DNA of 64,000 nucleotides from Rhodothermaceae bacterium (GTDB lineage Bacteria; Bacteroidota; Rhodothermia; Rhodothermales; Bin80). The stretch is from positions 1 to 64,000 of the forward strand of contig VXLY01000071.1 in assembly GCA_009841335.1 (NCBI GenBank). The letters run 5' to 3'. The notes below the pieces were generated by a model. That model searched no databases. It had not been told where the DNA came from and was given only the letters and a program-made list of their open reading frames with translations. The position numbers and the translations under genes were made by a program. Positions 28,140 through 37,613 of the stretch are shown here, piece by piece. Numbering within the stretch: the first letter of the stretch is position 1; the number at the start of each line of letters is the position of its first letter.

Positions 28140-29717
28140 TCACTCAGGTTTGGTAAGAGCGGTCATCAATGGAAGAAATTCGCCGGTCGTCGGGCTGTTG
28201 GGGCGATTGCGCAAAATCTTGACCAAGAATACATCTCCCGGAGCGATGCTCCTGTATACGCGCCTGAAATCACTACGATCACTAACCGGTTCGCGGTTTA
28301 TTTCAATGATGATATCATTGGTCCGCAGGTCTGCTTCGTCATATGCCGCACTGCTTGGGTCGATAGACTGGACCCAAACCCCTTGGATCTCGTCGGAAAC
28401 GCTGTAACGTTCCTGAAGTATTTCGCGATCTTCGCGGTTCAAGTTGCGCAGCTGTAGCCCAAGCTCATCAAGGTTTTCCCAATCTTCATCTTGACGGTCA
28501 TTGGAATCTCCGTTTTGTGAACTTTGGTCAGGCAACTCGCCCAGTACAACTTCAAGTTGCGTGCGACTATCGTCTCGAATAATATCAAGAAGTACCTGAT
28601 CTCCGGGTGCTTTTTTGCCGATAATTGTGCGAAGGAGCAAATAATCCTCTAATTCCACACCGTCTATTCCAGCAATTATATCTCCTGTCCTGACACCAGC
28701 CTTATCGGCGGCACTGTTGTCGATCACCTGTCTAACTTGTGCAGAGCCGGGAGGGGCATCCAACGCATTCGCAAGGGACTGTGAAACCTGGTAGAATTCA
28801 ATTCCCAGGAATCCACGGTCAACACGGCCTTTTTCGATGAGTTGCAATGCGACATTATCAACGATAGAGACCGGGATTGCGAACCCAATCCCCGCGTTGT
28901 TGCCTGTAGGAGAGAGGATAGCCGAGTTTATGCCAATCAATTGGCCGCTCATATTGACAAGCGGCCCACCTGAATTACCTCTATTGATGGCGGCGTCGGT
29001 CTGGATAAAGTCTGAGTACGGGTTGATCGCAGACAATCGTGCACTGGTACGACCGACTGCACTCACGATACCTGCCGTGGCGGTATTATCCAGTGCCGCA
29101 TCCAATGGTGACCCGAAGGCCATCACCCACTGTCCAACCTGGACATCGCCAGGCGGCGCCAGTGTCACCGTAGGCAAGTCCTTTTCCTCAATTCTAATGA
29201 CAGCCAGGTCCGTGTTTGCGTCTCGGCCTACGACTGCGGCGGTGAAGGTACGGCCGTCGTGCAGCAGCACCTGCAATTTGTCTGCGCCCTCAATAACGTG
29301 ATTATTGGTAACAATGTAGCCATCGGAGCGAATCAGAACACCCGAGCCCAAGCCCACGCGAACTTGTTGGAAGTTGTTTGACCGGGGATTTGGGAGGAAA
29401 AATCGCTCCAATGGTGATCTTTCCCGTTCCAATTCCCGTTCTAATTCATCGCGTGCATCGCTTCGTTCAATTTCTGCCGATCGGATCTGAACTACAGCAG
29501 GATTGACCGCGTCAGCCACGCTTATGAATGCTTCCTCCCACTCTAGGCGTGCGGCCGTTGAGGGGGCGCGCAGGATTTTCGAGTTGCTGGCCTGCGTATC
29601 TGTGCCAATACGATGCCCCTGATCGAACAGATTGGCACCCGTAGTGGCAAACAGCACACCCGCAACAAAGACGACTGCTACGAGAGCAAGAGTTGAAAAA
29701 ATCTTGGGTCTACTCAT
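28140..29717 (-). CDS. DegP/HtrA-type periplasmic serine protease with two PDZ regions
   Basis: DGYIVTNNHVIEGAD; NTDLAVIRIE; INRGNSGGPLVNMSGQLIGINSAI; PDZ AGVRTGDIIAGIDG. Confidence 0.94.
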   Translation of the reverse strand: MSRPKIFSTLALVAVVFVAGVLFATTGANLFDQGHRIGTDTQASNSKILRAPSTAARLEWEEAFISVADAVNPAVVQIRSAEIERSDARDELERELERERSPLERFFLPNPRSNNFQQVRVGLGSGVLIRSDGYIVTNNHVIEGADKLQVLLHDGRTFTAAVVGRDANTDLAVIRIEEKDLPTVTLAPPGDVQVGQWVMAFGSPLDAALDNTATAGIVSAVGRTSARLSAINPYSDFIQTDAAINRGNSGGPLVNMSGQLIGINSAILSPTGNNAGIGFAIPVSIVDNVALQLIEKGRVDRGFLGIEFYQVSQSLANALDAPPGSAQVRQVIDNSAADKAGVRTGDIIAGIDGVELEDYLLLRTIIGKKAPGDQVLLDIIRDDSRTQLEVVLGELPDQSSQNGDSNDRQDEDWENLDELGLQLRNLNREDREILQERYSVSDEIQGVWVQSIDPSSAAYDEADLRTNDIIIEINREPVSDRSDFRRVYRSIAPGDVFLVKILRNRPNSPTTGEFLPLMTALTKPE

Positions 29718-29768
29718 GAAACCGGGATGTTGTGACGTGAAGTAACAGGTGCAAACAACGGGCCAAAG

Positions 29769-31172
29769 TTATCCGATAGTATCTTGACTGCCAGGAATTC
29801 CTGGTTGTGTCATATTGTGCACGTCAAGTAGTGCGTCAAGTGCCTTTTCGTCAAGGAGATTCATCTCGAGCACGACCTCCCGTACGGTGCGCCCGGAGGC
29901 AGCAGCCTCCTTGGCAACCTTGGCTGACAAATCATAACCAATAGCACTATTGAGTGCAGTTGCAAGTGAAGGGTTGAGTTCCAGCAGTTCCTGGCATCGT
30001 GCACGGTTGGCCTCTAGCCCGGCGAGACACTTATCGACAAAAGCATTGCTTGCACCCGCAAGCAACTCAATGCTCTCTAACAGCGTTACCGCCATAACCG
30101 GCATCATCACATTGAGCTCCAGGTTTCCGTGTTGCCCGCAAACGGTAATTGTTGTGTGATTCCCCATAACCCGCGCACAAACCATCATCATAGCCTCACA
30201 AAGAACCGGATTGACTTTCCCGGGCATTATAGAGGAACCGGGTTGCAGAGGCTGGAGCGTGATTTCTGCGATTCCACTGGTGGGCCCGCTCGAGAGTATT
30301 CGGATATCGTTTGCAATCTTCATCAGAGAAACGGCCACTGTATTGAGTGCGCCTGATGCTGAGACCACGGCATCCCGTGCAGATTGTGCCTCAAAGTGAT
30401 TCTCGGCTTCGCGGAAGGTCACTCCGGTGTGTTCGCTAACATAGGCCAGTGTTCGCTGTGGGAATTCGAGATGCCGGTTGATGCCTGAGCCCGTTGCGGT
30501 ACCTCCCAGAGGAACCTCGCTCAGTTCGGTTTGGCCGACTCTGATACGACCGATCCCTCGAGTGATCTGCATGGCATAGCCGCCGAACTCCTGGCCCATT
30601 GTGATCGGGGTAGCGTCCATGAGATGTGTGCGTGCACTTTTTACGATATCATCAAAGGCGCGACTTTTTTCCTGCAGCGCAAGCTCCAGTCGATGCAGAG
30701 CCGGTAAGAGCTGATCCTCAATCATACACGCAGCAGCTATCTGCATGGAGGTCGGGATCACATCGTTTGAGGACTGACAGAGATTAACCTGATCATTCGG
30801 GTGCACGCTCTGATCTTCCAGCATTCCGGTTGCCAGGCGTGCAATCACCTCATTTGCATTCATATTGCTTGAGGTGCCACTTCCTGTCTGATAGACGTCA
30901 ATCGGAAATTGATCATCCAGATCTCCTGCAATTACGGCTTCTGCGGCCTTTATGATCGCTTCTGCCACGGACCGATCCAGCATACCAGTGTCCGCATTTG
31001 CCTTAGCAGCCGCACGTTTGATATGACCAAGCGCACGGATGAACGCACGGGGCATACGCTGCCCGCTGATTGGGAAATTGTCTACGGCACGTTGCGTCTG
31101 AGCCCCATAAACAGCATTGGCTGGTACACGAACCTCGCCTAATGAATCTTTTTCGATTCGAAAATCACCCAT
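29769..31172 (-). CDS. fumC: Fumarate hydratase class II
   Basis: GSGTSSNMNANEVIA; SSNDVIPTSMQIA; GSSIMPGKVNPVLCEA. Confidence 0.96.
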   Translation of the reverse strand: MGDFRIEKDSLGEVRVPANAVYGAQTQRAVDNFPISGQRMPRAFIRALGHIKRAAAKANADTGMLDRSVAEAIIKAAEAVIAGDLDDQFPIDVYQTGSGTSSNMNANEVIARLATGMLEDQSVHPNDQVNLCQSSNDVIPTSMQIAAACMIEDQLLPALHRLELALQEKSRAFDDIVKSARTHLMDATPITMGQEFGGYAMQITRGIGRIRVGQTELSEVPLGGTATGSGINRHLEFPQRTLAYVSEHTGVTFREAENHFEAQSARDAVVSASGALNTVAVSLMKIANDIRILSSGPTSGIAEITLQPLQPGSSIMPGKVNPVLCEAMMMVCARVMGNHTTITVCGQHGNLELNVMMPVMAVTLLESIELLAGASNAFVDKCLAGLEANRARCQELLELNPSLATALNSAIGYDLSAKVAKEAAASGRTVREVVLEMNLLDEKALDALLDVHNMTQPGIPGSQDTIG

Positions 31173-31269
31173 AGGTGCCTAAGATTAATTGTGAAACGGG
31201 TCCCAATTAAACGGATTCTTCCCCGTATTGTTAAGGTGCTGTAAATTTAAGGCTAATTTTGCGTAGTCG

Positions 31270-32136
31270 ATGGAAATTATCAAGACGGTCAGGGAGATGC
31301 GCGTGTACGCCGATAAGAAGCGTGCGGACGGGCATAACCTGGCATTGGTTCCTACGATGGGATATCTGCATGAAGGACATTTGTCCCTCGTGCAGCGTGC
31401 AAAAGCAGAAGCAGATCATGTGATTGTTTCTATTTTCGTGAACCCGACACAGTTTGGTCCCAACGAAGACTTTGCAGTGTATCCCCGTGATTTCGAGACG
31501 GACTGCAGGTTGCTGGAGGAGACCGGCGGAGTTGATGTTGTTTTTGCTCCTGAAGCTTCGGAATTGTACCCCGATGGCGTGGAAGCGCAGCATGTCTGGG
31601 TAATCTGTCCCGAACTGTCGAAGCACCTTTGTGGCAAATACCGGCCTGAGCATTTCAGGGGAGTCTTAACTGTGGTCCTGAAATTGTTTGCAGTGTGCAA
31701 ACCACACGTCGGTGTATTTGGACTCAAGGATGTACAGCAGTATATGTTGTTACGGAAGCTGGCACGGGATTTATTGATTGATATCAGGGTAATAGGTGCA
31801 CCTACGGCCCGGGAATCCACTGGTCTTGCGTGTTCGTCCCGCAATGAGCATCTCACTTCTGAGGAGCGCAGCCAGGCAAATGTGCTCTGGAAGGCGGTAA
31901 CTGCGGCAGCGGGAATGATAGAAAATGGGGAAGATTGCCCAAGCACTGTAGTGGAGGAGATGAGATCAGTTATTGCCCAGGCACCACTTGCAATCCTGCA
32001 ATATGCAGAGGTTGTCACCTGTGATACACTTCGGCCGGTAAAAAAACTGGTGCCAGGGACTGAAGTGATTGTGGCTGTTGCCGTTTACTTTCGTAAAGTT
32101 CGACTGATTGATAATGCATTTGCTTTGGTACCGTAG
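31270..32136 (+). CDS. panC: Pantothenate synthetase
   Basis: ALVPTMGYLHEGHLSLV; SIFVNPTQFGPNEDF; SSRNEHLT. Confidence 0.96.
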   Translation: MEIIKTVREMRVYADKKRADGHNLALVPTMGYLHEGHLSLVQRAKAEADHVIVSIFVNPTQFGPNEDFAVYPRDFETDCRLLEETGGVDVVFAPEASELYPDGVEAQHVWVICPELSKHLCGKYRPEHFRGVLTVVLKLFAVCKPHVGVFGLKDVQQYMLLRKLARDLLIDIRVIGAPTARESTGLACSSRNEHLTSEERSQANVLWKAVTAAAGMIENGEDCPSTVVEEMRSVIAQAPLAILQYAEVVTCDTLRPVKKLVPGTEVIVAVAVYFRKVRLIDNAFALVP

Positions 32137-33163
32137 GGATAAGGCTATTGTCGGTTGCGTGTTGCTTACCGGACTGCTGTCAGCAGCCAACATGGTCTAT
32201 GGTCAGGATGCTGAAACCATCTACCCAATCATTGAAAATGGTCGGTTTGGCTTCATTGACGCTTCAGGTGAGCGCATCATTGAACCGAAGTATGATGGAG
32301 CACAGGTATCGTCTGAGGGATTGGCTGCGGTGCGACTCGGCTACGCATGGGGGTTCATTGATACGCAGGACTCAATACGTATTAAGCCGCAGTTTTCATC
32401 TGTTTTTCCATTTTCAAATGGGGCTGCGCGTGTTCAGTCTGGTCAGTACTGGAGCTTTATTGACAGGACGGGTACACCGATTACAGATAGATATTTCACG
32501 GCGGCGCTGGATTTCAGTGAGGGATTGGCTTCCGTTCGTGAACGTCCCGGTACGGTGGTAGGACTCGAGCCCAAATGGGGTTACATCAACAAGGCAGGTC
32601 AGACAGTCTTACCTGAGAATTATGTTCGTGCACTACCATTCTCGAATGGGTTGGCCGCGGTGGAAGTTGTTCGCAAGGTTCTGGTTGTAAGGGTCAATAC
32701 CCGATGGGGTCTTATTGATACAACGGGCGCCTGGGTAGTTGAGCCCATGTTCAATGCAATGCGCAATCCCACCGAGGGGCTGGCGCTTGCTCGAAGGGGC
32801 AGGCAGCATGGATTCATTGATTCTGCCGGGACTTTTGTGCTGACGCTTGACTATGAGCAGGTGTTTCCTTTCAGAGAGAATCGTGCGCGTGTGAGTGAGG
32901 ACGGCCTGTGGGGGTTTATCGACCGTTCCGGTGAGGTTGTAGTTTCGCCCAGTTACTTGGGAGCCGACGATTATTCTGGGGGGCGAGCGCTCGTACTGAC
33001 CAGTGAGGGCTATGGCTATATAGATCTCCAGGGAGTAATGGTGATCCCGCCGCGATACGAGAAAGCCTCCTCGTTCGACCGTGGACTTGCCTGGGTAACG
33101 TTTGAGGGACGTTACGGGTACATTGATACCACGGGCATCTTTGTGTGGAGACAGGGAGAGTAA
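32108..33163 (+). CDS. Secreted WG-repeat protein (about nine repeats)
   Basis: Signal peptide; repeats GRFGFIDASG, YAWGFIDTQD, YWSFIDRTG, KWGYINKAG, RWGLIDTTG, QHGFIDSAG, LWGFIDRSG, GYGYIDLQG, RYGYIDTTG; overlaps the panC 3' end. Confidence 0.88.
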   Translation: MIMHLLWYRRDKAIVGCVLLTGLLSAANMVYGQDAETIYPIIENGRFGFIDASGERIIEPKYDGAQVSSEGLAAVRLGYAWGFIDTQDSIRIKPQFSSVFPFSNGAARVQSGQYWSFIDRTGTPITDRYFTAALDFSEGLASVRERPGTVVGLEPKWGYINKAGQTVLPENYVRALPFSNGLAAVEVVRKVLVVRVNTRWGLIDTTGAWVVEPMFNAMRNPTEGLALARRGRQHGFIDSAGTFVLTLDYEQVFPFRENRARVSEDGLWGFIDRSGEVVVSPSYLGADDYSGGRALVLTSEGYGYIDLQGVMVIPPRYEKASSFDRGLAWVTFEGRYGYIDTTGIFVWRQGE

Positions 33164-33339
33164 TGTACGGTTGTCCGAGGAGCTTCAACCTGTTGATGCG
33201 CATAGGGATTTCATCGTGGACGATACGCTGAAGGTTGGCTAGAATCAGATTCTGCACGTGCGTTGGATAACGGGAAGTGCTGCGGCCGGGATTGTGTCGG
33301 CAGGATCTGCGAGGATGTCCGGACGTCCCCGATCGCGAA

Positions 33340-34431
33340 TTATGTCAGGGATTGGTTAGCGAGTTGTCCACATGCGGCGGCAATATCCGCCCCGCGACTT
33401 CGCCGCACTGTCACAGTTACTCCGCGTTTCGACAGGTGCCGCATAAATTTGTCCAGCTGCGTTTCGCTTGTACGTTCGAATGCTGTTCCGGGCACGCTGT
33501 TGTACATAATCAGGTTAACCTTTGCGCGAACGTTTTGGCATACTTTGGCGAGAGCACCTGCGTCCTCTATCGAGTCATTAAATCCACTGAAGAGGCAATA
33601 CTCAAATGTTAACGGGCGCCCTGTTGTACTCGTATGGTACTGCATGGCTGGTTCCAGCGCTTTCAGGCCTGTGAGGGCATTGCGGCTGATGGGCATAATG
33701 CTTGCTCGTTTGGATTCCGTGGGTGCATGCAGTGAAACGGCCAGGTTCACGCGGGGGGCATCGTTTGCCAGGTCGCGTATGCGACGCGCAAGACCGACGG
33801 TTGAAACCGTGATTCTCCGGGGAGAAAGCCCACAGGCTTCCGGGTGGGTCAGGATTTCCAGACTGGCCAAAAGTGCTTTATAGTTGAGGAGCGGTTCGCC
33901 CATTCCCATGTAGACCACATTGGATATATCCCGGTCAAAGCGGTCGGAGGCGACCTTGCGCATGTAGGTGACCTGGTCTACAATCTGCCCGCATGTCAGG
34001 TTTTCCTGGAACCCCATTTTCCCCGTCGCGCAGAACGTACAGCCCATTGCACAGCCAACCTGGCTGGAAACACACACCGTCAGTCGGATCGGGTTTCCGT
34101 GATCATCCAAATATGGGATCAGGACTGATTCAACGTTTCGCCCTGAGGGTAATTTCATCAGTGCCTTTACGGTTTGATCGCGTGCCGTGAATAGTGCCTG
34201 CACCGTCAAGCGCTCCATGCGAGCACTCGTTGCGAGGGCATCTCTAAGTGATACAGGCAGATTCAGCATAGACTCGAAAGAATCCACAGCCTTCCTTGTG
34301 TACATCCACCGCAGAATTTGGCGTGCGCGCCATTTCGGTTCCCCCAATTCTTCTATGACCCATTCCTCCAGACCAGCGGGAGACAGGGCCTTGAGGTCTG
34401 TGGAGGTATGCTTCTCGTCTAAGAAGGGCAT
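33340..34431 (-). CDS. rlmN: 23S rRNA (adenine-C2)/tRNA methyltransferase, radical SAM
   Basis: CVSSQVGCAMGCTFCATGKMGFQENLTCGQIVDQV; VVYMGMGEPLLNY. Confidence 0.95.
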   Translation of the reverse strand: MPFLDEKHTSTDLKALSPAGLEEWVIEELGEPKWRARQILRWMYTRKAVDSFESMLNLPVSLRDALATSARMERLTVQALFTARDQTVKALMKLPSGRNVESVLIPYLDDHGNPIRLTVCVSSQVGCAMGCTFCATGKMGFQENLTCGQIVDQVTYMRKVASDRFDRDISNVVYMGMGEPLLNYKALLASLEILTHPEACGLSPRRITVSTVGLARRIRDLANDAPRVNLAVSLHAPTESKRASIMPISRNALTGLKALEPAMQYHTSTTGRPLTFEYCLFSGFNDSIEDAGALAKVCQNVRAKVNLIMYNSVPGTAFERTSETQLDKFMRHLSKRGVTVTVRRSRGADIAAACGQLANQSLT

Positions 34432-35077
34432 CAGCGGTACTGAATCGGCGGGTGATGGAGTAGCGTTTTCAGCCAGTTGAGTCTGAATTTTCTAAGCCCC
34501 TCTGACCCGCGAAATCGTTGCGACGGCCAAGAGTCCCCACGGTTGTTTGAAACAACCCACTTCGCAGCGTGTTTTTGTCAATCATCTTGCCCTGTACTCA
34601 TATGACCAATAACAGCCTTCCATGTAAGGAATATAGAAATGCCTGTTAGCATATGGAATTATGTTGCGGTCGCGTAGTAGTTAACAATTGGAACTATATG
34701 CGTGAGTGAATAAATCTGTTCTTCTTAATGCTTCATAGCCCCTACTTTTGGTCAGAAACCGCGAATCTTTTATAGCCACTACATCCACTCAACGATTCGT
34801 TGTCTCGCTGGCTGCCATCCCAAACGTGACACAAGCTTGTATTCAGCGGATTCGCAAAGTTTCCGCTCATTACTGAGGCGTGCTCACTGAGATACGTAAG
34901 TCCCCTTTCTTCACCAAGCCCTCTCTATACATCCTCTCGAATGACATGTCTTGATTCCGTAATGTCCTGAACCTTGGTATACAACTCCTTTGGGTTATCT
35001 TGCACCGCACGCTTCCACAATTTGACAATGGTGGGATTGAGTGCTATGTTGATAGATAACTAACAATAGGTGTAATT

Positions 35078-35494
35078 ATGAAACACATACTGAGTATTCT
35101 ATTTTTGGTCGCCATCCTGGCGGGCCCCGCTGCCTTAGCGCAGGCACCGGCAAATCATTTGGAGGGCAGCTGGCGCATAGTGTCACAACGGTCCGTTTAC
35201 CCGGATACAGTGATCGTAACTCTGAACGTTCCTCCCTCAATAAAAATCCTGAACTCCACACATTTTTCCTGGGGTTACCAGTCGGCCAACGGTGCGGAGG
35301 TCCTGGCTGGTGGCGGCAGGTATACTTTGGAGGGAGATACGCTCTATACGGAGTACTTGGAATATCATACGAGCGAGGTTTTGGTAGGTGAAGAGTTACG
35401 TTTCTCTGCCCGAGTTGTGGGGGATCTATGGTACCATGTAGGTGAGTTTCCGAGTGGCTTCCGTCTCGAAGAAGTTTGGCGCCGGATAGAATAG
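35078..35494 (+). CDS. Small secreted lipocalin-like hypothetical protein
   Basis: Signal peptide MKHILSILFLVAILAGPAALAQ; LEGSWRIVSQRS pattern. Confidence 0.55.
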   Translation: MKHILSILFLVAILAGPAALAQAPANHLEGSWRIVSQRSVYPDTVIVTLNVPPSIKILNSTHFSWGYQSANGAEVLAGGGRYTLEGDTLYTEYLEYHTSEVLVGEELRFSARVVGDLWYHVGEFPSGFRLEEVWRRIE

Positions 35495-35684
35495 CGGGGA
35501 AGTTGTGCTTATGGTTTGTCTATCTGCGATGGCTTCGCGCAGACCGAAGAGAGTGCACAGGCGAAGTATTTCGCTACCGGAGTAACTGTGCGGCGAGAAG
35601 CGTTGGTACGATCACTTCTGAGGAACCCCTCAAATGAGGCCAACTGGCGACGTGCGCGGGGTTATGGTCCAGTATAATACCCAG

Positions 35685-36611
35685 TCACAGCAGCCAGAGG
35701 TCAGCTGCGATTGCGGTTACGAGTAGCGGCACGTACACGATACTGGCCAGCAGAATTTTTCGTGCAAGTCGCGGTGTTTGTTTGCGGTAAAAGCCGATTG
35801 CGGGCAAAATAAATCCGATTCCGGTCGGGATTATGATCGCAAGGTAAAGCCATCCTGTGTAGTCCAGCATTGTGGGCAATAGGCTGGTGCCAAGCAGTAA
35901 TGAACTGTAAACCAGGGTTCGTTTGGCCGTGGCTCTTCCGTCCGGATTCCGGACAGGAAACATGGCGTGACCTCCGCGCGCGTAGTCTTTGCGATACATC
36001 CAGGCAAGCGCCAGGAAGTGAGGCATCTGCCAAAGGGCGAGTATAGAAAAAAGAATCCAGCCACCGGTCCCGACGGTTCCTGTTGCCGCCACATAACCTC
36101 CCAATGCTGGTAGCGCCCCGGGTATGGTCCCAATCAGCGTGTTGTAGGTAGTGCGACGCTTAAGTGGCGTGTAGGCAAAAAGGTATAGTACGATGGTCAA
36201 CGCTGCTAAGACCAGTGTGATGTAGTTTACCCACCAAAGCAGTGTCAGCCCACCTGTTATCAGAACCAGTCCGAAGGTCAGCGCAGCACCCGCCCGGATC
36301 CGCCCGGACGGCAGCGGCCGTTGTGCAGTGCGACGCATGAGTGCGTCGTCATTGCGTTCTATGTAGTGATTGAGTACGCCTCCCCCCGCACTCGCGAGTG
36401 CTGTTCCTCCGAGGGTTAGTGCGAGCAACAATGGATTTATGCTTTCGCCAGCGCCCAGCATGAAGCCCCCAAGGGCCGAGAGTACAACTAGAAAGGCAAT
36501 CTCCGGCTTGACCAGTTCCCAATAGTCCTGCAGGACTGAAGCCGGGTTTGCACCGGGTCGTAGCAGACGCAGTTCTGCGGCTTCCTCTGATGTGAAGACG
36601 TTGCTATCCAC
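35685..36611 (-). CDS. ctaB: Protoheme IX farnesyltransferase (haem O synthase); likely GTG start at 36611
   Basis: DYWELVKPEIAFLVVLSALGGFMLG; ERNDDALMRRTAQRPLPSGRI; ORF extends to 36671. Confidence 0.9.
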   Translation of the reverse strand: MDSNVFTSEEAAELRLLRPGANPASVLQDYWELVKPEIAFLVVLSALGGFMLGAGESINPLLLALTLGGTALASAGGGVLNHYIERNDDALMRRTAQRPLPSGRIRAGAALTFGLVLITGGLTLLWWVNYITLVLAALTIVLYLFAYTPLKRRTTYNTLIGTIPGALPALGGYVAATGTVGTGGWILFSILALWQMPHFLALAWMYRKDYARGGHAMFPVRNPDGRATAKRTLVYSSLLLGTSLLPTMLDYTGWLYLAIIIPTGIGFILPAIGFYRKQTPRLARKILLASIVYVPLLVTAIAADLWLL

Positions 36612-37575
36612 TTCGCAGTCGCAGAGTTCCGAGCAGCACACACGCGCAACTGCCCATGAGAATAGTACCAACTACCAGATGCGAGGACGAAAACACAACC
36701 TGGGCGAGGCTTCGTTGCCCCTGACCTGCGTCATAGAGTAGCGTAGTAAGAGCAATCATCCCCAAGATCAGTTGCAAAATCAGACACGTTAACATAACCC
36801 AAGCTCCACGGTTCAGCAGTGGCTTGTCACTATAGTGTTCCCGAATACGCCCACAGGTAACAATAATAAGAGACAACACCAGCACGCTCCCTGCGGCGTG
36901 GACTATAATAAAAGTCAGGTCCACTCCTGCTCCCGGATGCCGTAGTAATGCACCGAGTAGGATCTGTATATATACCGCGACCGCAGTTGAGCCTGCCAAG
37001 ATACGTAATTGCCGCATCTTTGGCGAACTTTCTATATTGTGCGTAAGCCATGTACGCGAACAGGAAACTGTGAGAATCACCGCTGCACAGAAGAAAAGCT
37101 GCGCGCCCATAGCATGGACGACGGCCAGATCCATGGATGTCCAGACTACACGAAGTCCCCCCAGAATCCCCTGCAGGATTACGAGACCAGTTGCTGATAC
37201 CGCCAGGATGCGAACCCAGCCGCGTGAATCGTCCAGCCAGGTCCATAATGCGAGTCCCATGATCCATAGGCCAACCAGAGCTCCCAAAAGTCGGTGTCCG
37301 TGTTCTGCTAGTACCGGTCCTTCCTGCCACCAACGGGCATCTGGATTATCTGGGTCACTGTATCCCGTTGCAATCGGATCATACGAGCCGAATGAACTGG
37401 GCCAATCTGGAACAGCCAGTCCAGCCTCAATACTTGTAACAACGCCTCCCCAACTAACCAGGAGGAGACATAAAAGCAGCCCGCCCGCCGCGTAGCGGTA
37501 CCGCCAATGGGGATTAGATGTAATTTTCGGTGAGTTCATGCACAAAAAAACTGCAGCCCAAAGCAACCCAATCAA
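36604..37575 (-). CDS. ctaA: Haem A synthase (COX15/CtaA family)
   Basis: GGVVTSIEAGLAVPDWPSSFG; EHGHRLLGALVGL; LQGILGGLRV; SSHLVVGTILMG. Confidence 0.88.
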   Translation of the reverse strand: MIGLLWAAVFLCMNSPKITSNPHWRYRYAAGGLLLCLLLVSWGGVVTSIEAGLAVPDWPSSFGSYDPIATGYSDPDNPDARWWQEGPVLAEHGHRLLGALVGLWIMGLALWTWLDDSRGWVRILAVSATGLVILQGILGGLRVVWTSMDLAVVHAMGAQLFFCAAVILTVSCSRTWLTHNIESSPKMRQLRILAGSTAVAVYIQILLGALLRHPGAGVDLTFIIVHAAGSVLVLSLIIVTCGRIREHYSDKPLLNRGAWVMLTCLILQLILGMIALTTLLYDAGQGQRSLAQVVFSSSHLVVGTILMGSCACVLLGTLRLRSG

Positions 37576-37613
37576 TAGCTACTCTGTTCCATTGTATCAG
37601 TCCGGTTACACTT

